The notes under the pieces: generated by a model
What the model was told of the DNA's origin: nothing
Database searches by the model: none
What the model saw: the letters and a program-made list of their open reading frames with translations, nothing else
Position numbers and translations under genes: made by a program
NCBI GenBank assembly: GCA_023974075.1
Contig: CM043796.1
Location: 24,420,927 to 24,484,926 of the forward strand
DNA from: Chaenocephalus aceratus
Lineage: Eukaryota; Chordata; Actinopteri; Perciformes; Channichthyidae
Length of the DNA: 64,000 nucleotides
Direction: 5' to 3'
Part shown: piece after piece, positions 13,761 to 28,700 of the stretch
Numbering within the stretch: the first letter of the stretch is position 1
How the letters are laid out: each line of letters begins with the position of its first letter

Positions 13761-16700
13761 CTGTGTATAAATAGAACATGTGGCAGCACTTACCACGGTC
13801 TCTTTATTTGAGGCATTTCCCTCCCTGCCTTGCTCACCCTGCTCTGGTTGGTGGGATTTGAGCAGCAGCGTTCCCAGGTCTTCACAACCACACATGTTTC
13901 TCTGACTTAAATATATTTGACATTCAAAACCTTTTAAGCATTTGGATGTCAAATATTGTCTGATTGGATTTCAACTAAAGGCCACCTGCCCTCACATCAA
14001 CGCAGGTTTAGATACCTTTTTCAACCCTCACACTGCTGCTGCTACCGCCGACATGCTTGAGTAGTTTCCCATATGGTGCTGCAGTCCTATGGAATCAGCC
14101 AAACCCACAGTACAATAAATACTCACTGAAACATACCATCAACCGCAGACATCACAAACAAACACATGACTGAACGAGACAACGATTTGAGCAGATCCTG
14201 CCGCATGTAGCGACTATGTGAGTCCCTGACACCCTGTATTGCTTTCTTTTGTATGTACTCTATATTGTCGAGTACATACAGGAACCATATGGTAGGCTGA
14301 AAGCACGCTGCCTTAATGCTGACCTGGCTTGAAAATACTTCTATAATGCTCCGACTGCGCCCCACTGTGCCTCTTGCTGAGTGGAATGAGAGGTCTGTGG
14401 ATCACAGCAGAGGGCTGCTGGCTGGCTTTAGAGGCTGTGGGGTGGAGACTGTCTGATTGATGGCTCTCTCGTGACCAAGGAGCAGCTCGGAGCAGTGCTT
14501 GACTGCTGATGTGATGCAGCAGCAGCAGCCTGGCTGAACCAATTAGCTACATTCCAATTATTGGGCACCACTAGGTGAAAGCACTCAATGTTTTTTTTAT
14601 GATCAAATAATCCCTTGGTTGTTAGTTGATGAATTGTAAAAGGTGCAAAAGAAACCCAATATGTAATCAAGCCCAAGATGATGTTTATTTCTTTAGATGA
14701 ACTCACATTTTAGAAGCTGGAGGTAAAACAATGTTTGCAAATCTTGTTTAAAAAGTGACTCATACTTCTAAATGTTGAAAGGTGTGGATTTCATTTGAAT
14801 ATTAAAATAATTCATTTGAATATTAAACTAATTGCTTCAGGACTAGACATGTTTACTTGTCAAGTTCATCATGAATCTAACCGTAACACCATAATATCCC
14901 TGGAGGCTTTAGTTTGTGCCGACTGGGTCCAATGTCGGTCAACATTTTACTCACCAGGTTAATTATAGAGCTACAGAGACATGGTGAGTCCAAACTACAG
15001 AGCTTTAAGATAATCCTTTTTGCTGAAGGTCAGGCATCAGATCAGCCATGTTTAAATCTATAACTACTTACTTCCTTGACAAATGTAAACGGTAAAATGA
15101 TTACATGAGGGTGTATTAGGTTTTCTGGTCGTCCTGATGCAACTGACTGCAGCTTTGTGTTGTGCAGAATACAGCGATGCAGTCATCCGGTAACTGAGCT
15201 GATTAACTGGTTGCTTTGCAAACGATGCTGTTAAGGCAATGCAAAGCAGCAGTTCATCAGTTGATCAGGTTGCGTATGAGGATGAAACCACCATGGCTTA
15301 AGTGGATGCAAATACATCTTCAGTGCATCAGTGTAAACATTGAACTTGTGGTTTTTACTTATCAAAGCCAGCTGAACAGTGTCAGTGTTCAGCTGAAGAA
15401 CTGCTTTGCATGGAGCCTCTGTGCTGCTCCTTTATTCTTCCTGGTCAAAGCAGTATGTTATGCATCATGACTGACATGCTCTAAAGAAGTGTTAAATGTG
15501 GTAGTCAATTCTCACTTGAGTGTATTAGGAAAGTTTGTGTCAAATCTCAGATTCTATCCACATACAAAATTACTGTAGTAATTAACAGTTTTAAAAAAGT
15601 GTTTCAATTTCAACACACATTCCTCCCTGTAGGAAATGGCAGCATATCCAGAAAGTGTAGATGTGAGTTAATGTAACTGCAGACAGGGCAGAGGTCAGGC
15701 TGTCATTTATCACCCCGAGGAAAGGTCTTTCCCGGTTCTGGTTTCCCTCCAAACACTGACATGCAGAGGTGAGACTGGGCGTGTCTACACGGGACAAACA
15801 CATGAATGCCAATCAACACTGACACACCAGCCATGGCGACGGTAAAACAGCAACACACTCTGTTCATTACAACATATTTCTGTAGCCCAGCCTCACAGCT
15901 GGAATGCATGGCAAGCAGGGACTCTGGCTTTTACCCAGCATGCCTGAACAGGTAGTGTTGGGAAGTAACGGTTGAGCCTGACTGTGTGCAGAGTAGACGG
16001 AGGCCACTTTTGTTTGACAGACAGAAAATGTGTGCACTAAACCTGGTGTTTGGCTTATTGGACCAAAACGTTCCTTGACTGGAGAAATTATCCTGTTTTT
16101 TGACTCCTTGCGTTAAGTGTTTGAATACTGATGACAGACAGCTGCTGGCATTGTCATGTGTGCTAATGATACCATTTTGAATTCATGCACTGCAGTTGGC
16201 ATAAGTGCAAAACAAAGTTGAATCAGGTCGAGCAACTTTGTCAGCCTGGTGAAGAGCTGAGATGTGGTGTCTTGTTTCATTTGATAGCATGTTATGAAGC
16301 TTAGCTGAATTGCTCATGATACAGGGTTGTTTAGATTTGAACTTGCAGTGTTTAATTTAGACACAAACTATTGAACGCCTGTTTGCATATTCTGTAGCTG
16401 CTGATGGATTGACTGCTGCTGACTTGATGATACAACGACTCCGCCCTATACTTCATGATCCATCCTAACAATCACTTAAAGCACAATTACAGATAGTATA
16501 GCCATGCATTAGCTTTCATCTGAGGAAAGCTGTTGAAGCCTTAAAGCTCACACTCAACAATACCAACAGCATTATAATTATGCGTGCACACTGGTGCACG
16601 CCCAGAGGCATGTAAAACCACATGCTTGTGTGCTTGCAAATTAGGGTCAGCTAAGGTAACGTCTGTGGACAAAACCTTCCAGGTACTTACAGCTATGACA

Positions 16701-19700
16701 TTCAGCACCAATCAACAATTTATTATTCCTAAAAGTTAAATGAATCTTTTTAATGAATTTACAAGATATGTTTAATATCTACACATTTTCAATAATGTAG
16801 GTATTGTACCTATGTATTTAGGTTTCACAATGTAAAGTGGTTAAAGTATTGTCTGTGGCAATTGCTACAATGTAGATATATTTGCAATATCTTGGATTCC
16901 AAGATACCTGTATTTATCTTTAGTCTTATCTGTATGTTTTTTTGTATTAATGCTTTAAATATATCTTCCATTTATTGATGAATACTTAAAGATGTCTACA
17001 CATAAACTACACTCTCTGTAAACAACACCTGCCTTTCAGGCCATCAGGATCAAAACAAGCCCGATCATGTTAACCGCAGCAGTTGTATTTTGTTTATCAG
17101 TCACTGAATCATGTAGTTTTTTTTATCTCAACTTCCCAAGGCTTCTTGTTCATTCTGATTCTCTCTGTCTCAAGTCTTAATATAGCACACTGATGCATGC
17201 CATGCACACAACAATAAAACATTGAAACTGGACTGGCAGAATGTAACACACAATAAAAACTTGGCATATCATTTGAAGTCAACACGTCATGTTACACACA
17301 CAATTTGAAAGAAGGCCAAGCCAAGAGAAACAGAATGACAACAAAAGAATTGCATTCTGTTGGCACATGTCTGCCTTCTATTTCTCAACACAATGACACG
17401 AGTCATGCCACAAGAACAAACATCAAGAGCAGATCAAGAGTAGTTCTCCACCCTTATAAAACAAACCAAACGCACCAAAGTATTCTTCTAAATGCCATCA
17501 CATCACAAAAAGAAACCCGGCACTTCTATAATGGTGACTTGCCCAAACCAGTAAAGGCTGGGGGAAATAATTCTAAATGATACTTAAAGTGACTCATGAC
17601 CACCACATTCCTCCAAGTGTTTGCTAAGGACTTCATGTTACAAATAATGTACTATAACCTGATTTTCTGAATAATTTGAACATAGTTTAGGTCCTTGATA
17701 AATGACAAATGAAATTACAATTGATGCATTAATCAATGAATTGACAAACACTTTCAGTACAACTAGGGATTATACTGTTAAATGCTGATTCAAAGCTTAT
17801 CCCTAAATATGATCAAAGAAAATAAAAATAAAAGCCTGTTTTTAAAATATCCAACAACACGTCTTGCTGTAAGCAGGAATAATTAAGAAATACCCATCGT
17901 TCCTGCATCTCACGTTCACCGATCAGCCAGCTCATTCAGATGGCATGTAATGACTTCACATTGTGACACACACTCACACACACCCTCATCTGCTCAGCCA
18001 GAAAAGTTAGAGAGCCATAAAGGGGCACCATGAAGAGAATTACTCTACTGCTCTTCATGTACTCTGGACAACTGAATATAGCAATTTAAAATGTGCATAG
18101 TTCATCAAAATGTTTCATGACTGTTCTGAAGCGCATTAAAGGAAAACTGCCAGGGACCTTTTTAGTGGTGTAGTATTACTGCTCTACTTAGGTGAAATGA
18201 AGTCATTGTGTGTGTGTGTGTGTGTTGTTACCGTTGTTACTGTGTCTGACACAGTCCTGCAGTACTGCGTGCCACTTGGTCTGCTCCTTCTCCGTCATCA
18301 CACAGAAGTAGTGGTGGCGGGCGTACGGGTGCCACAGGATGAGGGGGAACTGGCTCGCACACTTGATAAAAGGATTACTCGCCACTTTGGCTTTGATATC
18401 TACAACATGATGGAAGAAGAATGAGAAACGTCAAGATTTAGAAAGTGCTTTACAGACAATAAAGAAAATACAAAAAGAAAAAGCTATCATTGAAGGGCTC
18501 CCCTCGGCAAATAGCAGTTGGATTCCAGAATATACTGACACAGGATAACTTCCTTATTGACTCCTCAACTTTTAAAGCGTAATTGCAGTCTTTAAAGTAA
18601 AGTGCTAACATTAGGTCATACCATGTCACCATCGCTAAGCTACAGGTGGTTAATGTTCAGTTTGATGACATTGAGTAATCTCTTTTAGTCACTTGTTGGC
18701 AATCTCCATTTTCATGACAAAGATGCTTCAGACAGTCATGGGTGGGGTCGTTTACTGACGCAAGTTGTCGTAGATAAAAAGTTGACAATTCTTCAGCTCG
18801 TGTTAACCACGGATCCATTAAAAACCAATAGACATCAAACCAAGGGGACAGGAAGAGGTAAAATGCTAATATAAACACCACTTTTAGTCAATATAGAGAA
18901 TAAATGCATTATTTTCACCATCTGTCATTTCCTACCTGGCAGGCTGGTGTTAATCAGCTCCATGTATTCCTCCATCGAGGTCAGGGCCTTGTACCCAGCA
19001 CAGTTGATAGATACTTTCGGGTGAAGGCCCCTGTCATGCGACTGTTGAAAAATGTGGCACAAGATATGCCAATCTATTTAAACACAACAGACCAAATCGC
19101 CGAATGGGACTGATGTTTAGACGAGTAGGATTTGCACTCACTGTTTTGCTCTCATAGAGGCCGATGATGTAGCTGTTGGGCACCGACACAAAGCGATTCC
19201 TCCACTTCCGACTCTCCTCCTGATACTGAAACAGACTCCCAGAGAAGATGGAGCGGCCTGCTAAGGGGTCCTGAAAAATCACAGAGACGCCAAGCACTTT
19301 AACATAATGCTGTCGTCATAGTTACGTGCATATTATTTTGTAATCTAACTTTTTTTTTTTGTATTCTAGATCTCTTGAATCTATTCAGAAAGCCTGGAGT
19401 TTAGTTGGTGTTTACGCTAGGAAACAAACCACCCACTTTGTTTTCTAAGATATCCTGTCATGGATCAAATAATACTGTGACTTTGCTCCGAGAGGAAGGA
19501 GACGGAAACATAAAGAGTCTCTTGTGTCGTAGGAAATGTTTGTTTGCTGGAAACGTTTTAATTATCTGTAGATGTTGTGTGAATGAGTAGTAGGGTCACT
19601 TGCTTATCTCAGGGGCAGAGCAGAAAGAAGGCCATGATCTTTCATAATGTTATATGAATAAGACCACACGGTAATACTATTTAAAATATTTTTTTACATA

Positions 19701-22700
19701 TAGTATTTTACTACAATAGTTTTAGTTTGTATTACTTTGTACTGAAAACATCTAGATCAGGGGGATCAAACTCAATTTCATCGCGGGCCACATCAGCATT
19801 ATGGTTGCACTCAAAGGGCCGGTTGTAACTTTAAGACTATATAAAAATGCATATATGAATATTTAATATATATAAAATAATGTATTATATTACATTATTG
19901 CCTCCGCATTGGATTATTATCGGATAGGGTAATAACTTCATAATTAACTACGTCTGAAAGCAGAAGTCTAGGGCAAATCATTGCAAGTCTCTTCAGTGAA
20001 AATGTCACAAAATGATTTAAAAAGAAAAGTCAAAATAAAAAAAATTAAGCGACATTTTGAAAGAAAAGTTACATTTAAAAAAAGAAAAGTCAAATTCTGA
20101 GATGCATTGTGGGACATGTAGTTTATTGGCAACGTGCTTCTGTAAAGTAGCATGTAACCGCATAATAAACATATCATATTTTTTGCAAGCTCTTGTGGGG
20201 CCACATGAAATGAAGTCGCGGGCCGGATTTGGCCCCCGGGCCTTGAGTTTGACACCCCTGATCTAGATTGTTTACACGGATGCAATCAGTTCAGACTGTT
20301 TTTCGCTTGGATTTGATGCACCGAAAAGTTTGTTTTTCTGCATTGAGGAAAAACGTTGAATAACAGAAAAAGGTGTACATGCAAATGGGCTGCATCCTTC
20401 TACACTACAGCAAGACATTAAAGGTTTACCTACAGATAAAATGGCCGATTACAAATATGTCCTTGTGTCTATATATACAGTATATTTATTTGCAATCGGC
20501 GTTAATTCACATACTGTATGCATCATTTGTCACTTCTGCCGTAAGCACACACACAAGCAGCTGTCCTCTCTCAGTGGAGAGCAGCTGAAAAGCCAGAATA
20601 AGTAGCATTCCTAACAGCATCTCTGTTCATGTGTGAAATGTGCTCCACTTCCCCTTCACTGATTGAAAATGTGAACAAATGGGACCTTGAGTGCGGTTGC
20701 TTACCAAAAAGATGAGAGGAATACAAAAAGTGGTGGCGCAGACTTTCCCGTTAGGTACAGTGTCGTTACATAGACCCAATAATGAGCTTCGTGTAAAACA
20801 TTGAGCTCTGTTTCTGTCCGTCACGAACAAAGCTTGCATTGATGAAAGTCTGTGTTGAACATACACTGCTAAGCTTAAACCACAGTGTGAGTTTGTTCAT
20901 CTTGTAAGATGGCAGAAAGAAAGCTAGAGAGATTTAGGTGAGTTTATTATAATGCTGAGTAGCAAATATTGATAATTGGAACAACCCTTTTTTCATTACT
21001 TGATTTGCGCATTAGGATACGAACATTTGTCCCTTACAGTAAGATTAATGTCACTGGTCCAGAGATTAAAGAGTTTTAAAATGCCAGTCACAGGTGGATG
21101 CCACATACTTTCTTTTCTTTGTACGTCTTTTATCATTCTATTCATTAAACAAAGATAAACCTCTCCTTTATAACTGATACAAAGCAAGTCTTGCCTTCCT
21201 GTGAAGCAGCTGCGACTGCGGTCCTCCTCCTCCTTCTATCTCATAGCGAACGCTGTTGAACAGAGCGACTGCGTACTGCTGCTCGTACACGTCACTGAAG
21301 TCTCTGAACACGCCTCCTGTCCGGGCTGCAGGAGGACACACAGACAGACACGAGATCAGAAACAAACGTATAAAGAATCATTTAAGATACAGTCCAGTAA
21401 AAAATGATGTTTGCTGCATTAAGATACAACTTGACAGAGTCCTTCTGCAGTGAAACCTCAAAAAGAAAGCTTGAATACAATTGTACAAGTTAATGTGGTT
21501 CAAACACAAGTGAATAGAGAACCGATAGAGCACTTTCCAATTATACACCAACATGTCCACATTCCACATGAATCTCTAATGAGTTTATCAACTCTAATTC
21601 TTTGTGGAATAGTAGCTATGTATATTTGAGGAGCTGCTCTTAAAATATGTCTCTTCAAGTCAGACAGGCCACAACCTCCACTGCCGCTATCAGCACTTTA
21701 TGAAAATTGGCATAGTAAAATATGTGCAGCACTCAAAGAGATATGTATTATCAGCAATGTTCACTTTATATCGTGGCTGTCTGGTACAGCCCTGTCATTA
21801 GTGAAACTTTAGGGATGGAAAGCTTTTGCATAGTTAAAATACCACTGAGGCCAAGTTGTTCTAGACATACTCCTTGTAAGTTTTAAACCCAAGCATCCAT
21901 GTTATTTTCACTGCACTATTCAGTCAAATAGAAATATTCTAGATGTCTTACATATTTACACACACATTTAGCCTGAGCCTTAAAATATTTGCCATTAAGA
22001 ATCAGATATTGTTGGGTGTTAGGGACTAGTGGCGGGACAACAGTTTAAAGATTTCCCCTTAGTAGTTGTGATGAATATTTTCAGACATTTCATAGCCTCA
22101 ACGATACATTGATCATGAAAAAGTTAGATACTAAAAAGTATACTCCTATGGGTATGAAATAAGTGTTGGAAAAGAGTCTGTGTGTTTGTCTCAGTCAGCA
22201 GCAGACAGTGATGACTATGATCTGTTTAGGGAAGGGACAGCACAGGAAGAAGAGAGCCGGCATGCAGTGGGAGAGCAGGAAGGAAAGAGCTGACAGGATA
22301 GACCGGGAATGTGGAGGAGACAGGGACACAAATGTAAAAACACTGTCATTGCAGGAGGAGGCCAGTGGACGGGTTAGAAGAAGATTGAGAGAGAGCTTAT
22401 AGACCCCCTCCAATAAGTCACTGTTAATGAGGGCTGGCTATTGAACCGTGATACTTTTTTGGTACCAACAAAAATGTGAACCGGATATTGTGAACTGGCA
22501 CAAGATATGGATCTGGGCTAAGATACGGAACAGACTAACGGGGCTTCCATGTGTGCAGAGAGTTGGTACTTTCCACTGGTTGTCTTGTTGTGCCAAAGTC
22601 AGCAGACTGGACAGACTTTTTGGGCACTTTGAAAATGAGAACAAAGACCACATCATAAATCCCACACCCAGTTCTCTGTTTTAACCTGTATAGCCATGGG

Positions 22701-25700
22701 AAAAAGTTCCATTATATCCCTCCATCTACCACAAAAGAGAACCTTAAAGAAAAGGAACACACCATCAATGAGAAGCCGCCCTCTTTCTTATTTTTGTGTG
22801 TGAATTAATTAACACAAATGCAGACTTACAGGGCTAAGAGTACACCTTTGTTTTATATTTCATTTTCTACCAGTTGTCCAGAGGCCTGGTGTTGGTGTCT
22901 CAGCAAAGGAGTTTAGAAGTTCCCCTCTTTAACAACACTTTCCAGCACTTCCTGGGTCGTCCTGAGGCGTTCCCAAGATAGCTGAGATAAATAAACTCTC
23001 TAGCTTTATTCTGGGTCTCCCCCAGGGTCTCCTAGCAGTTCCACTTCTCCTTATCTCTAATTTGAATCCAGCTTCCCTATGGAGAAAACTCTTTGAGGAG
23101 ACCCAAAGCTCATGACCACAGTTCAGGGTCGGAAGTCACCGAAGCTTTTCTGTCTGGCTTAGCTCCTTCTTTCCACAATGCCTGCGTTACTGCTGATGCT
23201 GCACCAATCTGCCTTTCCAACCCATGCTTCATTTCACTATCAGAATATGCACAACATATGCAAAGTCCTTTACTTGGGGCAGCAACTCACTCCCAACTTA
23301 GAGGAAGCTATCTACCATTATCAGACAGAGAATCATGACCTCAGACTCAGAGGTGGTGACTCTCATCTCGACCACTTCACATCCGACTGCAAACCGCCCC
23401 ATTGCATCATCAGATCACGGTCTGATAAAGCCAACAGAACCACTTCATCTGGAAGGAGCAGAGAAGCCATTCACAGGTCCCAAAACTGGACACTCTCCTC
23501 CCCCCCGCCGTGCCTTGAGATCCTATCTATGAAGATCACAAACAGAACTGGTGACAAGGGTCAACCCTGGTGGAGCCCAACACCAACTGAAACATGTTCT
23601 GGGGGCTCAGACGCACGTTCAGTTCACCCTCACAAAACATTTTGGTTTACCAGGCGGTCTGTCCGACTTTGCTGACTGGTTTCTGCGTTTGATTGATGTG
23701 CTTCTTTCTTGGCTCAAGTGTCAAAGATATACTACAGATCTGATGACGCAACTCGTGGTTTTCTGGTACCATGTCATATGGTGTCGATCATCTTATGCTC
23801 GAACTGCAACAGCTGGCAAATAATTCCAAGAACAAAGCACCAGTCGGGATCAGGCCATGGTTCCTATATGGGCTTTAAAGTCAACCAGGTGGCAGGCGTG
23901 CGAGTGCTGACTACTGGTAGACTAGCTCGAGGAGCGTGAACCAGGATTATTAGGGTCGGTATATTTGATGGTATACCGTAAAACACTATAGAAAACTTTT
24001 ACTGGCGGATATAGCAATTTTGTTTTAAGCTATTAGCACAGAGAAGGATTTTAGCAGAAGGACTCTACTGTAAATGTTGTTTCAAAAAAATCTTCATAAA
24101 CATTAGTAACCAATAAAATGCATGACTGAAGTATACTGTGTTGACAGCTGCCTTCGACACTGTGGACCATAGCATCCTGTTGTCGCGGCTCGAACAGTCG
24201 ACAGGCACCACAGGCTCTGCCCTTGCATGGTTCAGGTCCTACCTGACAGACCGTAGCTTCTCAGTGCAGCTGCTGCCAAAGCCTCTCTTACCTGTGGGGT
24301 TCCCCAAGGCTCTATTCTGGGCCCCATCCTTTTTCTAATGTACATACTGCCCCTAGGTTCAATTCTCACAAAACACAACATCCCCTTCTATTATTACGAC
24401 GATGATGTACAGATCTATCTGCCTCTCAATTCTAATGTCAACTCATTACAGCTATTGATGGACTGCTTGACAGAGACAAATCCTGGCTGAGCAAAAATGT
24501 CCTCAACCTCAACGAGAGCAAGACAGAGGTAATCTTTTTTGGACCCCAACCTCCTGCCTCTCCGGTTGATATTCTGGACTCCCTCAATAAAAACATCCTC
24601 CCCTCTGTCATGAACCTTGGAGTGACCTTAAATAGCGCTTTTAAATTTGATAAGCAGGTCAGCAGCGTAGTCGAGACCTAAAATACGACTATTGGCCAAG
24701 ACCAAGTTGTTTTTATCTTTTAAAGATCTAGAAAGGGTTATTAACGCCTTTGTAACCACGAGGCTGGATTATTGCAACTCTCTATACGTGGGTATGGACC
24801 AGGCCTCAATTAAACGCCTGCAGCTAGTGCAGAACGCAGCTGCACGTCTTCTCACTGGCCGCGAAAAGCGTCACCACATCACCCCAATTCTGGCCTCATT
24901 GCACTGGTTTCCAATTCGGTTCCGCATTGATTTTAAACTCCTGTTATTTGTTTTTAAATCACTAAATGGGCTGGCTCCTCCTATATAGCAGAACTCCTCC
25001 AGCGCTACACTCCAGCCAAAGTTTTAAGGTCTGCTGACCAGCTGCTGCTGGTAGTGCCCAAGACCAGGCTCAAAACCCGAGGGCACCGAGCCTTCACGGC
25101 GGCTGGCCCCAGGCTCTGGAACACTCTGCCCCTCCATGTGAGGTCGGCCCAGACCCTAGGGGTTTTTAAATCTACACTAAAAACTCACTTCTTCTCACTG
25201 GCCTTCTAGTCAGAGCGGAGCACGACTCATGACATTTCCCTGTGTTTGATTTTTATATTTGCTGTTGTAATTTATTGTCTTCTGTTTGCGAGGACGGCAG
25301 AAAGCTTACACACCTTCCGGCGCAGACTGAAAACTCATCTCTTTCGACTCCACCTCGAGCAATAGAATTACTAACAAAGAACTGCTAACAGAGCACTTAT
25401 ATACTAATAAAGGACTGGCTTATCTAAAGCCAGTTGAGGAGCACTTGAAATACTTGGCTCTATGAAACCTGATGTACTTTATGATTCTGTTTTCTTCAAG
25501 GTTGTGTCTTCCTGGTCGAATGTACTTATTGTAAGTCTAAATGCAATGTAATGTAATGTAATGTAATGTAATGCGACAGTAGTAATGTGTTATTTATTAT
25601 TTGCATGTACAGCACTTTGGCTCGACCAAAAATCGTTTTTAAAATGTGCTATATAAATAAAACCTGATTTGATTGTATCTAAAATGTGCAGTCTTATTCT

Positions 25701-28700
25701 TTGACACTTAGTTAAGAAACATCTTCATTATGGTTTAATTCACTTGTAGACTGTAGACAAACAAAGCACAAACTCCAAGTTGCGCATGTGTTGCATGGGC
25801 TCATGAGGGAGGAATATTTTGGTGGGAATGTTTGTGCAGCGAGGATGAAGAAATCACCTTGTTGGGAGGTACAGTCTCCAAACAAGACTCCCAATGCAGG
25901 AATGCTGAGTCGCCTTTACTCACTTCCTTTCTCCCACACTCACTCACATACATTCATACCCCCTCATTTAAGGTCATGCTATTTGTTATTCGTGTGTACA
26001 TGGCTGCACTCATGCATGACAAGAACACAGATCTATAGATATATGTGTGTAGAAGAAGAGGGTGTGTGTGACCCAGACAGCAGTTTGAGCTTTTGATCTT
26101 GTGACATGTTTCTACCCGCTTTACCTCTGCCGTTTCACTCATTATGTTGTCCTCCCCGTTCCCTCTGACTCATCTCTTCTAGTTTATTCTCAGCTAAACT
26201 CATAAGCAGAACATATTGCAAAATGTGGTATTCTGGCAGAAAACTTGAACTGACTGGCTCTGTGTACAGTTGTTCAGATTTTAGTGGTCTTATATTTTAT
26301 ATTTCCAAACTTTTAGACATGTTTTTGTCACTTTAGTCGGATCCATATACTATTGAGGAATGGCAATGGCCAGTTGAAGCGTCAGAAATCTTTTGAGATG
26401 ACCTTTTCCCCCTCTCACTCTTTACAGGGCATCTAGTCAACTCTGATGCTCACACCTTTAAACCTTGTGAACAGCTCTTGTTAGTTCATTCTGAATCTGA
26501 CAGGCTGCACATTCCTTGAGTTTTAGATGCCTACCTATCGTGAACATGACGTCAGAGTCATTGTATTTTAAGGCTGCAAAAAATTGATAATCTATATTTA
26601 TGAATTGCTTCAATTAATTAAATAACTATTAACTAGTTAGTCAATGTGAAAAGGTCGTGAAAGAATACTCACCTCAAGAGCCAACTTCTTACAATGTATT
26701 TTCTGACAGTTTTTCTTTCTGATGTGTGAGTAACATCAATCAAACCCAGTGCCTGACCTCAAGAACGTCACTTTTGGTTTTCCGGAAGAGGTTTCCTCAT
26801 GCAAGCATGCGTGCCGCCTGCCTGCGTGCAAGCATGTAGGCATTCATGCATGCATACTCACAAAACACAATTACAACCATAAAGAGATATCGAAAATGAG
26901 GCTGAAAACTAAAGTTCCTGCAAAGCACTCATTTGCTGGATCCAAACAGAAACCATAAAATCGAAACAAGCAAGGCTTATCACTTTTTTCCTGGGAACAT
27001 TTAAACGTGGGACCCATGCCAAACTACTTTTAGCTACCACGCTCTATAATTTCAAGAATGCATAAAGATTCATGGACGTGTTTCAGTTTCTGCTCTCATG
27101 CCCTGTTGAAATAACCACACAGACCTGATCACAGATCACAGTGGGAGGCTGGAGCAATCTGAGCCTTAAATAGCAGTCAGTCCAAAACTTATCCAAACAG
27201 GCTCCCCTCTGGGAAACCTACTTATTATCTCTCTGAGTAATAGGCCTGCAGCCGAGATGGGATTCATTCGAGGCAAACTGTAGAGCAGAGCAACAATGCA
27301 CTGATATCAATGAGAAGCTTTGTCCTAGAAGGAAACGGGGAAAGCTGACACTTGCTGAGCGTGACTAAAAGAAAACTAAAAACTCTGCATGTGTCAGAAT
27401 TTAATTGAATGTATTCTAACACCACATACAGTATTAGGAAATGTAATCAGTATAAAGTTGTATCCATGACACATGAGCTTCTTGACAAAAAAAGAGAGAA
27501 AGAAATGTATTAATGATTTGAAGTTTAATCATTTAATCACATTTAATACTTTTGGATAACTTCAAAGACTTGTTATTTGAAAAATGTTTTTTTTTAATGC
27601 TGTCAGAATTATCGCGTTAACGGCGGTAATTGATTTTTTGAATGAATTGCGTTAAAATATTTAACGCATTTAACGCATGTGCAGAATGGCCCGCCCCATA
27701 CGTCCCACCAGTGGCAGCGCTGGGGTAGGCTACACCCATACCAAGAAATGGCTTAGGCCCACCATGAAAAATGATGTTAAAGTAAGCCAAATAAAGTCCG
27801 CTAACTCGCGCCGAGAATTGCACAGACGGCAGTTAGTAAGATTGATTTCAGTAGCCACTTGTCTGGAAATACCGAAGACCAGAAACGGTTTTGAAAACTT
27901 TTGCCACGTAGTGATCGTCTTCTCGATAGAACATCTTTGATAATGTCTTCTGGCCAATCAGAATCAAGATAACGGCGTGGTGTTGTTGCAGGAAGTCCCG
28001 ACGGAGAATACTTTTGCTGTAGTCACATCCATGGCTGTAGTACAGGGGTGCACTAACTGGTACGCAGGTTATGTGCGTAATCTGAAATGCGTACTGTCTG
28101 TCACTTGTGGCACAAAGCGCATTTGGTACCGACGTACTTGTGAAGCTTTTCCAGATAGCGGTTAGATCACCGGACGAAAGAGTCGGTCTCCGTGTGCACA
28201 GACAGGGATGCTGTTAACGTCGGTCTGTACAACGGAATTGTGCCAAAACTACGCCAACTATGCCCCCCCCCCCTTCACTGGAGAACTGCGCTAAAACAGC
28301 TGATCACAACGTTCAAGCTCTGTGGTCATGAAGTACTCCACTAGCCCCCCCCCCTCTCTGTCGACTTTCCTGAAGTACTCCCCCGTTGATAGAAATCAAC
28401 ACGTAATGAATTAAGACCCCACGGTTTGATGATTGATAGGTGTGTGGGCTGTCTTTCATTTTGACACACAGACATTTTTTATAATAAACATACATACTGT
28501 ATGTTACATCATGTAACATACAGTATGTATGTTTATTATGAAAGAAGGCGGACATATCCATGTAACTTACATGGATATATCCGCCTTCTTTCATTTATCT
28601 TTCCATTCCCACAACAATATACATAAAGAAATGGCATATTTTGGACATAGTTCGAATGGTGATTAATCATGATTAATTAATTTTTAAACTGTGATTAATC

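Noticed and set aside
23178..23675. 165-codon open frame
   Set aside because: It lies in a degraded LINE-like repeat, has no known motif and overlaps other open frames in the same block.
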